A stretch of 64,000 nucleotides of DNA from Alcanivorax jadensis T9 (GTDB lineage: Bacteria > Pseudomonadota > Gammaproteobacteria > Pseudomonadales > Alcanivoracaceae): positions 310,001 through 374,000 of the forward strand of contig NZ_ARXU01000003.1 of assembly GCF_000756655.1 (NCBI RefSeq), in the 5' to 3' direction. Shown here piece after piece: positions 35,961 through 43,626 of the stretch (position 1 is the stretch's first letter; the number at the start of each line of letters is the position of its first letter). The translations under genes and the position numbers were made by a program. Under the pieces are notes generated by a model. It did not search any database. It saw only the letters and a list, made by a program, of their open reading frames with translations, and was not told the origin of the DNA.

Positions 35961-36620
35961 CTAACCCTGATCGCTGCCTGGGTTGACCGGCTCCAGGCGA
36001 TTCAGGGGTTGGTCCGGTTTGGCGTAGCTCCAGCGTGCCTGGCGGTGGGTCAGGTGATAACTGTCCAGGCCTGACAGGGCCACCGTCCCGGCTTTCTCAA
36101 TATCCACATAACCGTCACTGCCGAGGGCATAGCCGGGCAACTGGATATGTTCGATGGCGCCAATCACCATCACGGTGTCGTTGATCTGCAGTGTGTGGGT
36201 TTCCAGCAGCACCATGCCCAGGCGGATGCGTGCCTGCTCCACAAACGGTGCCGGGAAATCAGGCAGGTAAGCCGGCGTCAGACCGGTGGCCGTGAACTCG
36301 GACACCTCGCGCGGGTAGCGTGCGGCGGTCTGGTGGGCGGCAGGCACCATGTCGCCATGCACCTGGTTGAGCGTATAGAAGCCGGTTTCCATTAGGTACT
36401 CCAGGCTGTGCCGGTCCACGGAGTGGGGGCGAATGATCATGCCGATCAGGGCCGGGTCGGCGCCCAGATGGAAGCAGGAGCTGACAATGGACAGGTTCTC
36501 CTGGCCATTACTGGCGCGGGTGCCCAGCAGGTTTGCGCTCTTGAAGCCGGACAGGCTGTTGATCAGGTTGACCCGTTGTTGGCGTGGCAGGTCCTTGAGA
36601 GTATCGGCGGTCAGGTGCAT
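35961..36620 (-). CDS. Flavin reductase family protein (FMN-binding split barrel)
   Basis: A 219-residue protein resembling the flavin reductase-like/DIM6 NTAB family: LINSLSGFKSANLLGTRA at the start, SSCFHLGADPALIGMIIRPHS in the flavin-binding region, and a later GDMVPAAHQTAARYP. Family members bind FMN and often serve as reductases for monooxygenases or stand alone. The partner is unknown. AGGAGG lies 9 bp upstream of the ATG. It is divergent from an alpha/beta hydrolase. Confidence 0.75.
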   Translation of the reverse strand: MHLTADTLKDLPRQQRVNLINSLSGFKSANLLGTRASNGQENLSIVSSCFHLGADPALIGMIIRPHSVDRHSLEYLMETGFYTLNQVHGDMVPAAHQTAARYPREVSEFTATGLTPAYLPDFPAPFVEQARIRLGMVLLETHTLQINDTVMVIGAIEHIQLPGYALGSDGYVDIEKAGTVALSGLDSYHLTHRQARWSYAKPDQPLNRLEPVNPGSDQG

Positions 36621-36690
36621 GGTGTGCGTCCTCCTGGCGCCGTATTATCAGAAGCCGCCGTGAGTAAACCGTGGAGACCTCTTACCGGCT

Positions 36691-37641
36691 ATGGCAAATC
36701 CTTTCGACCGTGAGCATATTGTTCAGCAGTGGCAGCCCCTCAACTGGGAAGCGTTTGATCCGCTCAGTGAATCCACCCGGCGCTACGTTGCATACTATGG
36801 CCTGAATTTCGCAGAGCGCCTGCCGGATCTGGAGCATGGCTTCGGTTATTTCGAGGCTGCCGGTCACCAGCTGTCGGTGCATGCCTGGCGCCCTAGGGAG
36901 CCGCGCGGCACCGTGCTGGTCTGCCACGGCTACTTCGACCACGTGGGCCTGTACCGCCATATCATTGGTCATGTGCTGGAGCTGGGTTATGCGGTGCTGG
37001 CGTATGACCTGCCCGGCCATGGTCTCAGTTCCGGCCCCCAGGCGGTGATCGATGATTTTCGTACCTACCGGGATGTGCTCGAGCAATGTCTGGCGCTGGC
37101 GGATAACCACTTTCCCGGGCCCTGGCATGTAATCGCCCAGAGCACTGGCGGCGCCATCGTGATGGACTACCTGTTAAGTCGCGGTGACGGCGATGCCAAC
37201 CCTTTTGAGCATGTGATCCTGCTGGCGCCACTGGTACGGCCGTTCAAGTGGTCGTCGGCGCGCTGGCTACATACGTTTATCCGTCCCTTTGCTCGCAGTA
37301 TCAAACGGGTTTTCACCATCAACTCCAATGACCCGGATTTTCTGGATTTTCTTGAAAATCAGGATCCGCTGCAGGCGCGCCGGATGTCGGCAGTCTGGGT
37401 ATCCGCGTTGAAAAAATGGCTGCCGGGTTTTGAGAAAGCATCACGAATAAAGATATCGCCGGTGGTGATACAGGGGGACATGGATGAAACCGTCGACTGG
37501 CGTTATAACTTGAAGGTAATTCAGGAAAAATTCCAGGATCCGCATATTCATATGCTGCCAGGAGCGCGCCATCAGCTGGTTAACGAGGATGAGGGGTTTC
37601 GCCGGAAAATTTTCGCGATTATCGATCAATATCTCGACTGA
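36691..37641 (+). CDS. Alpha/beta hydrolase, lysophospholipase/monoglyceride-lipase-like
   Basis: A 316-residue hydrolase of the serine aminopeptidase S33/Hydrolase_4 type. The oxyanion region is VLVCHGYFDHVGLYRHI (about residue 75), followed by the PGHGLSSGP motif typical of monoacylglycerol lipase and lysophospholipase PldB-like enzymes. The nucleophile elbow reads AQSTGG (about residue 151), with Ala in place of the first Gly. The aspartate is in GDMDETVDW and the His in PGARHQLVNE. No signal peptide. It probably acts on lysophospholipids or monoglycerides. The Shine-Dalgarno is weak. Confidence 0.82.
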   Translation: MANPFDREHIVQQWQPLNWEAFDPLSESTRRYVAYYGLNFAERLPDLEHGFGYFEAAGHQLSVHAWRPREPRGTVLVCHGYFDHVGLYRHIIGHVLELGYAVLAYDLPGHGLSSGPQAVIDDFRTYRDVLEQCLALADNHFPGPWHVIAQSTGGAIVMDYLLSRGDGDANPFEHVILLAPLVRPFKWSSARWLHTFIRPFARSIKRVFTINSNDPDFLDFLENQDPLQARRMSAVWVSALKKWLPGFEKASRIKISPVVIQGDMDETVDWRYNLKVIQEKFQDPHIHMLPGARHQLVNEDEGFRRKIFAIIDQYLD

Positions 37642-37670
37642 TTATCGATTTTACGCTTTGTTACTTGAGC

Positions 37671-37714
37671 TGTGACGCAAATTTCCCGATGGTAGCGTCA
37701 CATATTGGCAATAT
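37671..37714. other. Inverted repeats upstream of the helix-protein gene
   Basis: TGTGACGC (37671-37678) and GCGTCACA (37695-37702) are perfectly inverted around 16 bases. Immediately after, ATATTGGCAATAT (37702-37714) is palindromic. They lie 33 bp or more before the start of the secreted Ala/Glu/Lys protein. They could be an operator or a weak terminator for the hydrolase gene. Confidence 0.45.
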
Positions 37715-37746
37715 GCCTTTTGATTGTTGTTTCAAGGAGACAAAGC

Positions 37747-38262
37747 ATGGATAAGAAACTGATTCTGGCGATGACCGCCGGTGCCGCAATGATGAGTCAG
37801 GTAGCAGTAGCCGACCTGAACGCGGGTATCAACGCTGCTGTTAACGCCGAAGCGGATGCCAAAGCCACCGAGCAGTCTGTTCGTGATCAGCGTGATGCAG
37901 GCAAAGCCAAAGCCGAACAAATGAAGGAAGAGGCCAAGGCTCGCAAGGAAGCTGCCAAAGAGAAGGCTGAAGCAAAGAAAGAAGAGGCCAAGGCCAAGAA
38001 AGAAGCCATGAAGGAAGAGGCTGAAGCCAAAAAAGAAGCAGCCAAAGAGCGTGCTGAAGCAGAGCGCGAAGCCGCAGAAGATCGCATGGAAGCAGAGCGT
38101 GAAGCTGCTGAAGACATGAAGGAAGCCGCCAAGGCCAACGCTGAAGCCGACGTTAATGCCAGTGCCGAAGTCAATGGCAACGGTGCCAAGGCTAACGCAA
38201 ATGTGAATGCCAATGCCAAAGAGAACGCCAGCGAAAAAGCCTGGTTCAACTTCTGGGATTAA
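37747..38262 (+). CDS. Secreted Ala/Glu/Lys-rich long-helix protein
   Basis: A 171-residue protein with a signal peptide (about residues 1-22, ending VAVA) followed by a highly charged segment of about 100 residues made of Ala, Glu, Lys and Arg in short repeats such as EAKKEEAKAKKEA. This composition favours a long single alpha helix or coiled coil, like TolA domain II. An Asn/Ala-rich stretch and an aromatic end KAWFNFWD follow. It is probably periplasmic or envelope-anchored. Function unknown. AAGGAG lies 7 bp before the ATG, and a strong terminator follows, so it is a single-gene unit likely to be well expressed. Confidence 0.7.
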   Translation: MDKKLILAMTAGAAMMSQVAVADLNAGINAAVNAEADAKATEQSVRDQRDAGKAKAEQMKEEAKARKEAAKEKAEAKKEEAKAKKEAMKEEAEAKKEAAKERAEAEREAAEDRMEAEREAAEDMKEAAKANAEADVNASAEVNGNGAKANANVNANAKENASEKAWFNFWD

Positions 38263-38284
38263 GTCATTCGCTTTGCGAAAAAAA

Positions 38285-38309
38285 GGGCCGCAATTTGCGG
38301 CCCTTTTTT
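38285..38309 (+). terminator. Rho-independent terminator
   Basis: GGGCCGCAA pairs with TTGCGGCCC and is followed by six T residues; on the other strand it is flanked by A/T runs as well, so it may also serve rpiA. Confidence 0.9.
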
Positions 38310-38328
38310 ATTGCTTGAAATACAGAAT

Positions 38329-38982
38329 TTAATACTGATTGACGCTGCCGTTCTCGCCCACCAGCACCACGTCGGCAGGCCGTTTGGCAAACAGCCCATT
38401 GGTAACCACGCCGACAATATTATTGATTTTCTCTTCCGTCTCGATGGGATTAAGAATATCCAGATTGTGCACGTCGAGAATGATGTTGCCGTTGTCGGTA
38501 ACAAAGTCTTCCCGGTACTCTGGCTGACCACCCAGAGCGACCAGTTTACGAGCCACATGGGAACGCGCCATGGGGATCACTTCCACCGGTAGCGGGAATT
38601 TCCCCAGCCGTTTTACTTGCTTGGACCCATCAACAATACAGATAAACTGTCGGGCCACAGCGGCGACAATTTTTTCGCGAGTCAGTGCGCCGCCACCGCC
38701 CTTGATCATTTCCCGATGGCCGTTTACTTCATCGGCGCCGTCCACATACACCGGCAAGCTGTCCACGTCGTTCAGTGACAACACCGGAATGCCGTGACTC
38801 TTGAGTCGTTCTGCGGTGGCGTCGGAGCTTGCCACGGCACCCTTGATGCGGTCTTTCAGGCTGGCCAGGCCGTCGATGAAGAAGTTGGCGGTGGAGCCGG
38901 TCCCCACGCCGATGACTTCGCCCTCGGGTACAAAGCGGAGCGCCGCCTCGGCGACCTGTTTTTTCAGCGCATCCTGGTCCAT
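38329..38982 (-). CDS. rpiA: Ribose-5-phosphate isomerase A
   Basis: A 217-residue enzyme interconverting ribose-5-phosphate and ribulose-5-phosphate. Signatures: [15 protein letters not shown] near residue 24, [14 protein letters not shown], the active-site VDGADEVN near 80, and the [14 protein letters not shown] lysine motif. Length is typical (219 in E. coli). The start is MDQDALKK at 38982; the frame stays open far upstream antisense to ilvA, but this is not coding. It is divergent from ilvA. Confidence 0.95.
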   Translation of the reverse strand: MDQDALKKQVAEAALRFVPEGEVIGVGTGSTANFFIDGLASLKDRIKGAVASSDATAERLKSHGIPVLSLNDVDSLPVYVDGADEVNGHREMIKGGGGALTREKIVAAVARQFICIVDGSKQVKRLGKFPLPVEVIPMARSHVARKLVALGGQPEYREDFVTDNGNIILDVHNLDILNPIETEEKINNIVGVVTNGLFAKRPADVVLVGENGSVNQY

Positions 38983-39138
38983 GAAATTGTCCTGTCGTGC
39001 GGGTAAAAGAAATGTGCGGGAATTATAGGGCAGGCGTGGCGATGACTCGACCCTGGAGAGTCCCGACCTATCGCATTTATCCCGGCCAGCCCCTAGACTA
39101 GACCCTTCTGCGCACCAAACACCAACCCGGAACTCCCC

Positions 39139-40656
39139 ATGCTGGATAAATACGTCAAACGGATACTGCAATCCCGCGTCTACGACGTGGCGGTGGAAAC
39201 CCCCATCCATGCGGCGCCGTTGATTTCCAAGCGTATTGGCAACCGGGTGTTGCTCAAGCGGGAAGACCTGCAGCCGGTGTTTTCCTTCAAGCTGCGCGGC
39301 GCCTATAACAAGCTTTGTCAGCTCAACGATGAGCAGCTTCAGCGCGGGGTGATCTGTGCCTCCGCCGGCAACCATGCTCAGGGGCTGGCGCTGGCAGCCA
39401 GTTCCATGGGTATCAAGGCTACCATCGTGATGCCGCGCACTACGCCGGACATCAAGGTGAACTCGGTGCGCAATCATGGTGGAAAGGCGGTGCTCTACGG
39501 CGACAGTTTCGATGAGGCTCTCGCTCATGCCCGCAAGCTGGAAGCGCGTGACAACCTGACCTTTGTGCACCCCTATGACGATCCGGATGTGATTGCCGGG
39601 CAGGGCACGGTCGGTATGGAAATCCTGCGTCAGCAAAGTCGCGACCTGGATGCCATCTTTATCCCTGTGGGCGGCGGGGGGCTGGCCGCCGGTGTGGCGG
39701 CCTATGTGAAATATGTGCGCCCGGATGTGAAAATCATCGCGGTAGAACCGGAAGATGCCGCCTGCCTGAAGGTGGCGCTTGAGAAAAATCGCCGTGCAAT
39801 CCTGCCTGAGGTGGGGTTGTTTGCCGATGGCGTGGCGGTGAAACAGATTGGCAAGGAAACCTTCAAGATCCTGCGTCACCACGTGGATGAAGTGATTACC
39901 GCCACCACCGATGAAATCTGTGCGGCCATCAAGGATGCCTTCGAGGATACCCGGGCCATCTGCGAGCCCGCCGGCGCGTTGGCCCTGGCCGGTCTGAAGA
40001 ACTGGGTAGCCAAACACCAGGTGGAAAACCAGACCCTGGTGGCGATTCAGAGTGGCGCCAATGTGAATTTCGACCGTCTGCGCCATGTGTCAGAGCGGGC
40101 GGAGCTGGGTGAACAGCGCGAGGCTATTCTGGCGGTGACCATTCCCGAACGCCCTGGTGCGTTTCGTGCTTTCTGCCAGGCCCTGGGTCGGCGTGGTATT
40201 ACCGAGTTCAACTACCGTTACAGCGATGACCGGGATGCCAACATATTTGTGGGCATCCAGCTGCGACCGGGCGGGGAAGCCCTTCAGGCCTTGATGGCAG
40301 ACCTGGAGGAGCGTGGTTACCCAGTGGTGGATATGAGCGGCAACGAAATGGCCAAGTTGCACATCCGCCATATGGTAGGAGGGCATGCGCCACGCCAGGA
40401 TATGCAGGAAAGGCTGTTCCGGGTGGAATTTCCCGAACGCCCCGGTGCCCTGATGAAGTTTCTCCAGTCCCTGGGAGAGAAGTGGAATATCAGCCTGTTC
40501 CATTACCGTAACCATGGCGCGGCCTATGGCCGGGTGTTGGTGGGCTTTCAGGTGGAGGCCGGGAAGTATTCCCGACTGCTTGCTGATCTCAAAAAGGTGC
40601 CTTATCCCATGGTCGAGGAAAGCGACAACCCGGCCTACCGCCTGTTTCTGGACTAA
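39139..40656 (+). CDS. ilvA: Threonine ammonia-lyase, biosynthetic
   Basis: A 505-residue PLP enzyme converting threonine to 2-oxobutyrate and ammonia, the first step of isoleucine synthesis. The PLP lysine is Lys51 in [10 protein letters not shown]; the phosphate cup is VGGGGLAAG. Two regulatory ACT-like domains follow (about 325-415 and 420-505, each beginning with a VxxPERPGA pattern), which mark the long, isoleucine-inhibited biosynthetic form. The gene is divergent from rpiA, as in many pseudomonads. Confidence 0.95.
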   Translation: MLDKYVKRILQSRVYDVAVETPIHAAPLISKRIGNRVLLKREDLQPVFSFKLRGAYNKLCQLNDEQLQRGVICASAGNHAQGLALAASSMGIKATIVMPRTTPDIKVNSVRNHGGKAVLYGDSFDEALAHARKLEARDNLTFVHPYDDPDVIAGQGTVGMEILRQQSRDLDAIFIPVGGGGLAAGVAAYVKYVRPDVKIIAVEPEDAACLKVALEKNRRAILPEVGLFADGVAVKQIGKETFKILRHHVDEVITATTDEICAAIKDAFEDTRAICEPAGALALAGLKNWVAKHQVENQTLVAIQSGANVNFDRLRHVSERAELGEQREAILAVTIPERPGAFRAFCQALGRRGITEFNYRYSDDRDANIFVGIQLRPGGEALQALMADLEERGYPVVDMSGNEMAKLHIRHMVGGHAPRQDMQERLFRVEFPERPGALMKFLQSLGEKWNISLFHYRNHGAAYGRVLVGFQVEAGKYSRLLADLKKVPYPMVEESDNPAYRLFLD

Positions 40657-40952
40657 CACTGAACTAAATAGCGGTGGTTCGGTCACTCCATGGCGACTTT
40701 GCTGGAAGGCCAGAACTGAAATAGTTGGCACAATCACTATTTGCGTTTAAAGCGGGTGTTTTTAGCCAGTTAATGGGCCTTTTTGTTAAGAAACGTCAGC
40801 AAAGCCGGCTAAGTGCTTGACTTTACATTGCGAAATGATCAAATTTTGACCCGGTTGGCATTTTACATTTTGTAATAGCTTTAAGGTGACACTCTTGTTA
40901 CGACTTTCGGGTCGCTTTGAGTATTGCTGTACCGCTTTTTGGGGATAGAAAA
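40657..40952. promoter_or_regulatory. AT-rich leader of the 48-residue membrane peptide gene
   Basis: 296 bp without a gene, unusually AT-rich for this window. It contains TTACATTTTGTAA (a palindrome with 5-bp arms) and a nearby CATTGCGAAATG, with TTGACTTTACATT and AATTTTGAC elements that could be -35 boxes. The first half may contain the end of the ilvA transcript. I see no clear terminator. Confidence 0.4.
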
Positions 40953-41099
40953 ATGAAGAAGAAGCCGGACGCCCTGGTGCTACTGGCTGTGATATTCGGC
41001 TTGGGCGTGCTGATCAGCAGCCTGACCTACGGCGGCAACGAAAACGATTACCAACGCTACGCAGATAGCGCCGGCGTTGTTGTCAGTCACATCCAGTAG
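40953..41099 (+). CDS. Small single-TM membrane protein, uncharacterised
   Basis: A 48-residue protein with a short basic N-terminus (MKKKPDAL), one TM helix (LVLLAVIFGLGVLISSLTYG) and a polar tail ending GVVVSHIQ. GGGGATAG lies 7-8 bp before the ATG. It has its own AT-rich upstream region, which argues for a real gene. Its last 17 bp overlap the 3' end of the convergent fthC gene. I do not recognise a family. Membrane-associated regulatory peptide is one guess among several. Confidence 0.55.
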   Translation: MKKKPDALVLLAVIFGLGVLISSLTYGGNENDYQRYADSAGVVVSHIQ

Positions 41100-41664
41100 T
41101 AACAGTCAGATCTACCGGTTGGTCCCACGGGGCTACCGGTAGCGTTCCCTCCGTAACCTTTTGAAAGTCATAACCCACCGCCACCAGTATGGGTCGCCTT
41201 GGCCTGCGCGCCAGCTCTGCCAGCGTGCGGTCGTAATACCCTCCCCCCATGCCTAGCCGATAGCCGCAGGCGTCAAACGCCACTGCAGGCAGCAGAATCA
41301 CGTCCAGTGCCCACAACGCCCGACCCCGATAGTGGTGTGCCGGTTCGGCAATGCCGTAATGGTTGGGGCGCATGGGGTGGTGCCGCTGCCAGAGGCGAAA
41401 CTGCAGGTGGCCACGGCGGATCGGGTCCAGGCGTGGCAGGTAGGTAGTGGCAAGCTGGAAGCGGTTGTGGTCGAGCCCGGGTAGCAGATCGAGCTCGCCG
41501 TCGTTGGCCAGATACAGCGCCAGATGGCGGGCCGGGCGATGGCCTAGTGCCTGATCCAGCTGAGCTCCGACACGGTGGCTGGCCCGGCGGCGCTGGCCAG
41601 GAGTCAGGGAGCGGCGTTGCTGTCGGAACTGGCGGCGCAGTTGCCGCCGCGTAGCTGCGGTCAT
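41083..41664 (-). CDS. 5-formyltetrahydrofolate cyclo-ligase (YgfA family)
   Basis: A 193-residue enzyme converting 5-formyl-THF to 5,10-methenyl-THF with ATP. The N-terminus RRQLRRQFRQQRRSLTPGQ is Arg-rich as usual, and the diagnostic RLGMGGGYYDRTLA (about residue 140) and VGYDFQ are present. It starts at 41664, 24 bp after the 6S RNA end on the same strand, the classic ssrS-ygfA arrangement, so the two are likely co-transcribed. An in-frame extension runs through the 6S gene but is not coding. Confidence 0.92.
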   Translation of the reverse strand: MTAATRRQLRRQFRQQRRSLTPGQRRRASHRVGAQLDQALGHRPARHLALYLANDGELDLLPGLDHNRFQLATTYLPRLDPIRRGHLQFRLWQRHHPMRPNHYGIAEPAHHYRGRALWALDVILLPAVAFDACGYRLGMGGGYYDRTLAELARRPRRPILVAVGYDFQKVTEGTLPVAPWDQPVDLTVTTGCD

Positions 41665-41687
41665 GGGCTGGCCAATGCAGAAATAAA

Positions 41688-41876
41688 GGGTGCTTCCCGG
41701 TCCGCCGCTGCGGGTTTGACCCTTGAACCGCAGGTTCAAGGTGGAGGCAGCAACCCCACCTTCAGGCTTTCCGCTCAATAGGCGGACATGCACACAGGCA
41801 GGGCAATATTTGCCCCCGGGTATTACTTTATCGGCTCGGGGACATGACCCTCTGGCGAACGGGCCAGGAAGCACTC
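41688..41876 (-). ncRNA. ssrS: 6S RNA
   Basis: About 189 nt on the minus strand between zapA and fthC, the standard position. The closing stem is visible: GTGCTTCC at the 5' end (41873-) pairs with GGAAGCAC at the 3' end (to about 41689). The 3' part has TTGAACCTGCGGTTCAAGG and CAAACCCGCAGCGGC, and the middle has GCGGAAAGCCTGAAGG, both recognisable in gammaproteobacterial 6S RNAs. 6S RNA binds sigma70-RNA polymerase in stationary phase. Ends are estimated. Confidence 0.9.
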
Positions 41877-41882
41877 GGGTGC

Positions 41883-41911
41883 AGTATAACAGTGGTATCG
41901 GGGGCAGGTCA
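41883..41911 (-). promoter_or_regulatory. ssrS: Probable ssrS promoter
   Basis: TATACT (-10; 41888-41883 on the minus strand) lies 6-7 bp before the expected 6S RNA 5' end. A CTGACC hexamer about 18 bp further upstream could be the -35. Confidence 0.55.
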
Positions 41912-41954
41912 GGACTTGACAGGGAAAGGATTTCGTTGGCCTTTACTCGGAGTC

Positions 41955-42122
41955 GCTGTAGGAGTTCCCTTCCAGGGGACGAACCACGCGTCAGCGTGGA
42001 AATCGCCCGCAGGGCGATCAGGGATGCCGGGGATCGACAGGTCTTTCCAGAAAGGGATGCGTGTTGGTCGGGGCTTTTCCTCGCCAAGGCTCGGTTCGCT
42101 CCTCAAGCCGCGCTCCTACAGG
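41955..42122. repeat. Composite REP element with shared core, copy 3 (inverted)
   Basis: Outer ends GCTGTAGGAG and GCTCCTACAGG. Reverse-complemented, the interior shows CCTGTCGAT, then CATCCCTGATCGCCCTGCGG and GCGATTTCC, matching copies 1 and 2, as well as the CGAACCGAGC...GGCGAGG segment shared with copy 2. It lies between zapA and the 6S RNA promoter. Confidence 0.8.
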
Positions 42123-42149
42123 GGGGGGTAGAAACGTGGAGGGAAGAGA

Positions 42150-42461
42150 CTACAGCTTGCGGCGGGCGTCTTCGAAGGCCTGGATTTCGTCTTCCAGGCG
42201 AGTGAGCAGGGCCTGGACGCGGGCTTCGCTTTCGGAGTCTTCGGATACCGCCTTGCGGGCGTTGAGCAATTCGTGGCTCATGTTCAGGGCGGTCATGATG
42301 GCAATGCGTTCCAGGCCGATCACATTGGCATCGCGGACTTCACGCAGTTGTTTGTCCAGATAGCGGGCGGCGGCCAGCAGGTTGTCCTGCTCACCGGCGG
42401 GGCAGGCGACGCGATACTCCTTGTCCAGTAGATGAATTACCAGGGAGTTTTCGTTAGACAT
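42150..42461 (-). CDS. zapA: Cell division protein ZapA
   Basis: A 103-residue protein of the ZapA family, which crosslinks FtsZ filaments at the division site. The N-terminal beta region (SLVIHLLDKEYRVACPAGEQ) followed by the AAARYLDKQLREVRDANVIGLERIAIMTALNM helix and a long C-terminal coiled coil is the standard layout. It starts at MSNENS (42461). It sits upstream of the 6S RNA gene, with a coiled-coil partner encoded just before it. Confidence 0.93.
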   Translation of the reverse strand: MSNENSLVIHLLDKEYRVACPAGEQDNLLAAARYLDKQLREVRDANVIGLERIAIMTALNMSHELLNARKAVSEDSESEARVQALLTRLEDEIQAFEDARRKL

Positions 42462-42512
42462 GGCCGAGGGCACCGCATTGGCTGTGGATCAGTGTCAGGC
42501 AGGATGTCACGC

Positions 42513-42725
42513 TCAGGACTCCTGCTCCAGGGATTTCAGACGCGAAATAATGGCTTCGACCTTGTTGCGAGCCACATCGTTTTTTTTCAGCAGTTGGGCG
42601 CGTTCTTCCACCAGCTTGGCCTCGCGTTCATGCAAGGACTGGTTTTCCTGACGCAGGCGCGCACTGATGCGCAGCAGGTCATCGACGCGGGCTTCCAGTT
42701 GCCGTAGTTGTTGTTCCGTCGTCAT
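42513..42725 (-). CDS. TIGR02449-type coiled-coil protein (ZapB-like)
   Basis: A 70-residue, fully helical protein with heptad Leu pattern throughout (LRQLEARVDDLLRISARLRQ). It matches the small TIGR02449 family next to zapA in pseudomonads and relatives, thought to play a ZapB-like role in the division apparatus. The gene lies about 50 bp upstream of zapA in the same direction and probably forms an operon with it and the downstream 6S RNA/fthC. Confidence 0.82.
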   Translation of the reverse strand: MTTEQQLRQLEARVDDLLRISARLRQENQSLHEREAKLVEERAQLLKKNDVARNKVEAIISRLKSLEQES

Positions 42726-43004
42726 GGCAAAATGTACGCTGTTCGCCTAAGGTGTGGACCTTTCTCGGCCCGGCGTTCCCGTAGAGCCTGTTTATTGGCC
42801 CTCACCCTGCCGGTATTTTCCGGCAATGGCATTCCCACCCGGATTACAGGTTGTTTCAACTATAGGTGTGGGGTTTGCAAGGGTCAACGAAATTCAATAG
42901 TGGTAGCCACTTAGCGCACATTATTCACGGGCTGCCTGAGAAGCTGTGCGGCGTCCTGACAGGGGCCGAGATAACCTTCCCATTCCCGCAAAACGGATAG
43001 AGTC

Positions 43005-43589
43005 ATGTCCAACCCGATTGATTTTGAAGCCCTGGCCCAGGGCCTGGCTGCCGCCGGTGTGGCCCATTCCCCCAGTGAACTGCAAGGTTTGATGGCGGGG
43101 CTGCTGGCCACTGGCCATGGCGGTCACGATGAAGAAGTGATGGGCGTACTGGCGGCCCATACGGATATTGATGGTGGCTTTGACGGCGCTCTCTCGGTGG
43201 CACTGCTTTCATTGCGTGATCAGCTCCACGAAGGGTTCCAGGGTACCGGCCTCGATCTGGCGCTGTTGCTGCCCGGCGATGAAGAAGAGCTGGGCCTGCG
43301 TGTGGCGGCAGTGGCCCAGTGGTGCGAAGGCTTTCTGGTGGGATTCGGTACCGGATCGGCCAACACCCATGACAAGGACCTGTCGCCGGGTATCCAGGAA
43401 GCCTTGTCCGACCTGGCAGCGATCAGTCAGGTGGCCACGCCGGACGATGACGGGGACGAGCAGGAAGATATGTTCGAGCAGGTGGCGGAGCATTGCCGGA
43501 TGGCAGCGCTGATGATTTACACTGAGCTGGTCATGCGCAACCAGGACAAGCCGGCACCTGCGCCGCAAACGCCACCTACCCGGCACTGA
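43005..43589 (+). CDS. UPF0149 family protein (YgfB)
   Basis: A 194-residue protein of the YgfB/YecA UPF0149 family. The early region SPSELQGLMAGLLATGH and the WCEGFLVGFGTG motif near residue 105 are typical, and the C-terminal part has CRMAALMIYTELV. In Pseudomonas YgfB has been linked to control of ampDh3 and beta-lactam resistance through AlpA; whether that holds here is unknown. It lies divergent from the zapA operon and upstream of pepP and ubiH, the conserved order. Confidence 0.88.
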   Translation: MSNPIDFEALAQGLAAAGVAHSPSELQGLMAGLLATGHGGHDEEVMGVLAAHTDIDGGFDGALSVALLSLRDQLHEGFQGTGLDLALLLPGDEEELGLRVAAVAQWCEGFLVGFGTGSANTHDKDLSPGIQEALSDLAAISQVATPDDDGDEQEDMFEQVAEHCRMAALMIYTELVMRNQDKPAPAPQTPPTRH

Positions 43590-43626
43590 GAATCGCCGTT
43601 ATCGCTGCCATTACCAAGGAGTGCTC

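Noticed and set aside
38983-40086. N-terminal extension of rpiA through the ilvA region
   Set aside because: RpiA has normal length from 38982, and the extension is antisense to ilvA.
41665-42087. N-terminal extension of the fthC reading frame
   Set aside because: It runs through the 6S RNA gene and a REP element; the conserved protein begins at 41664.
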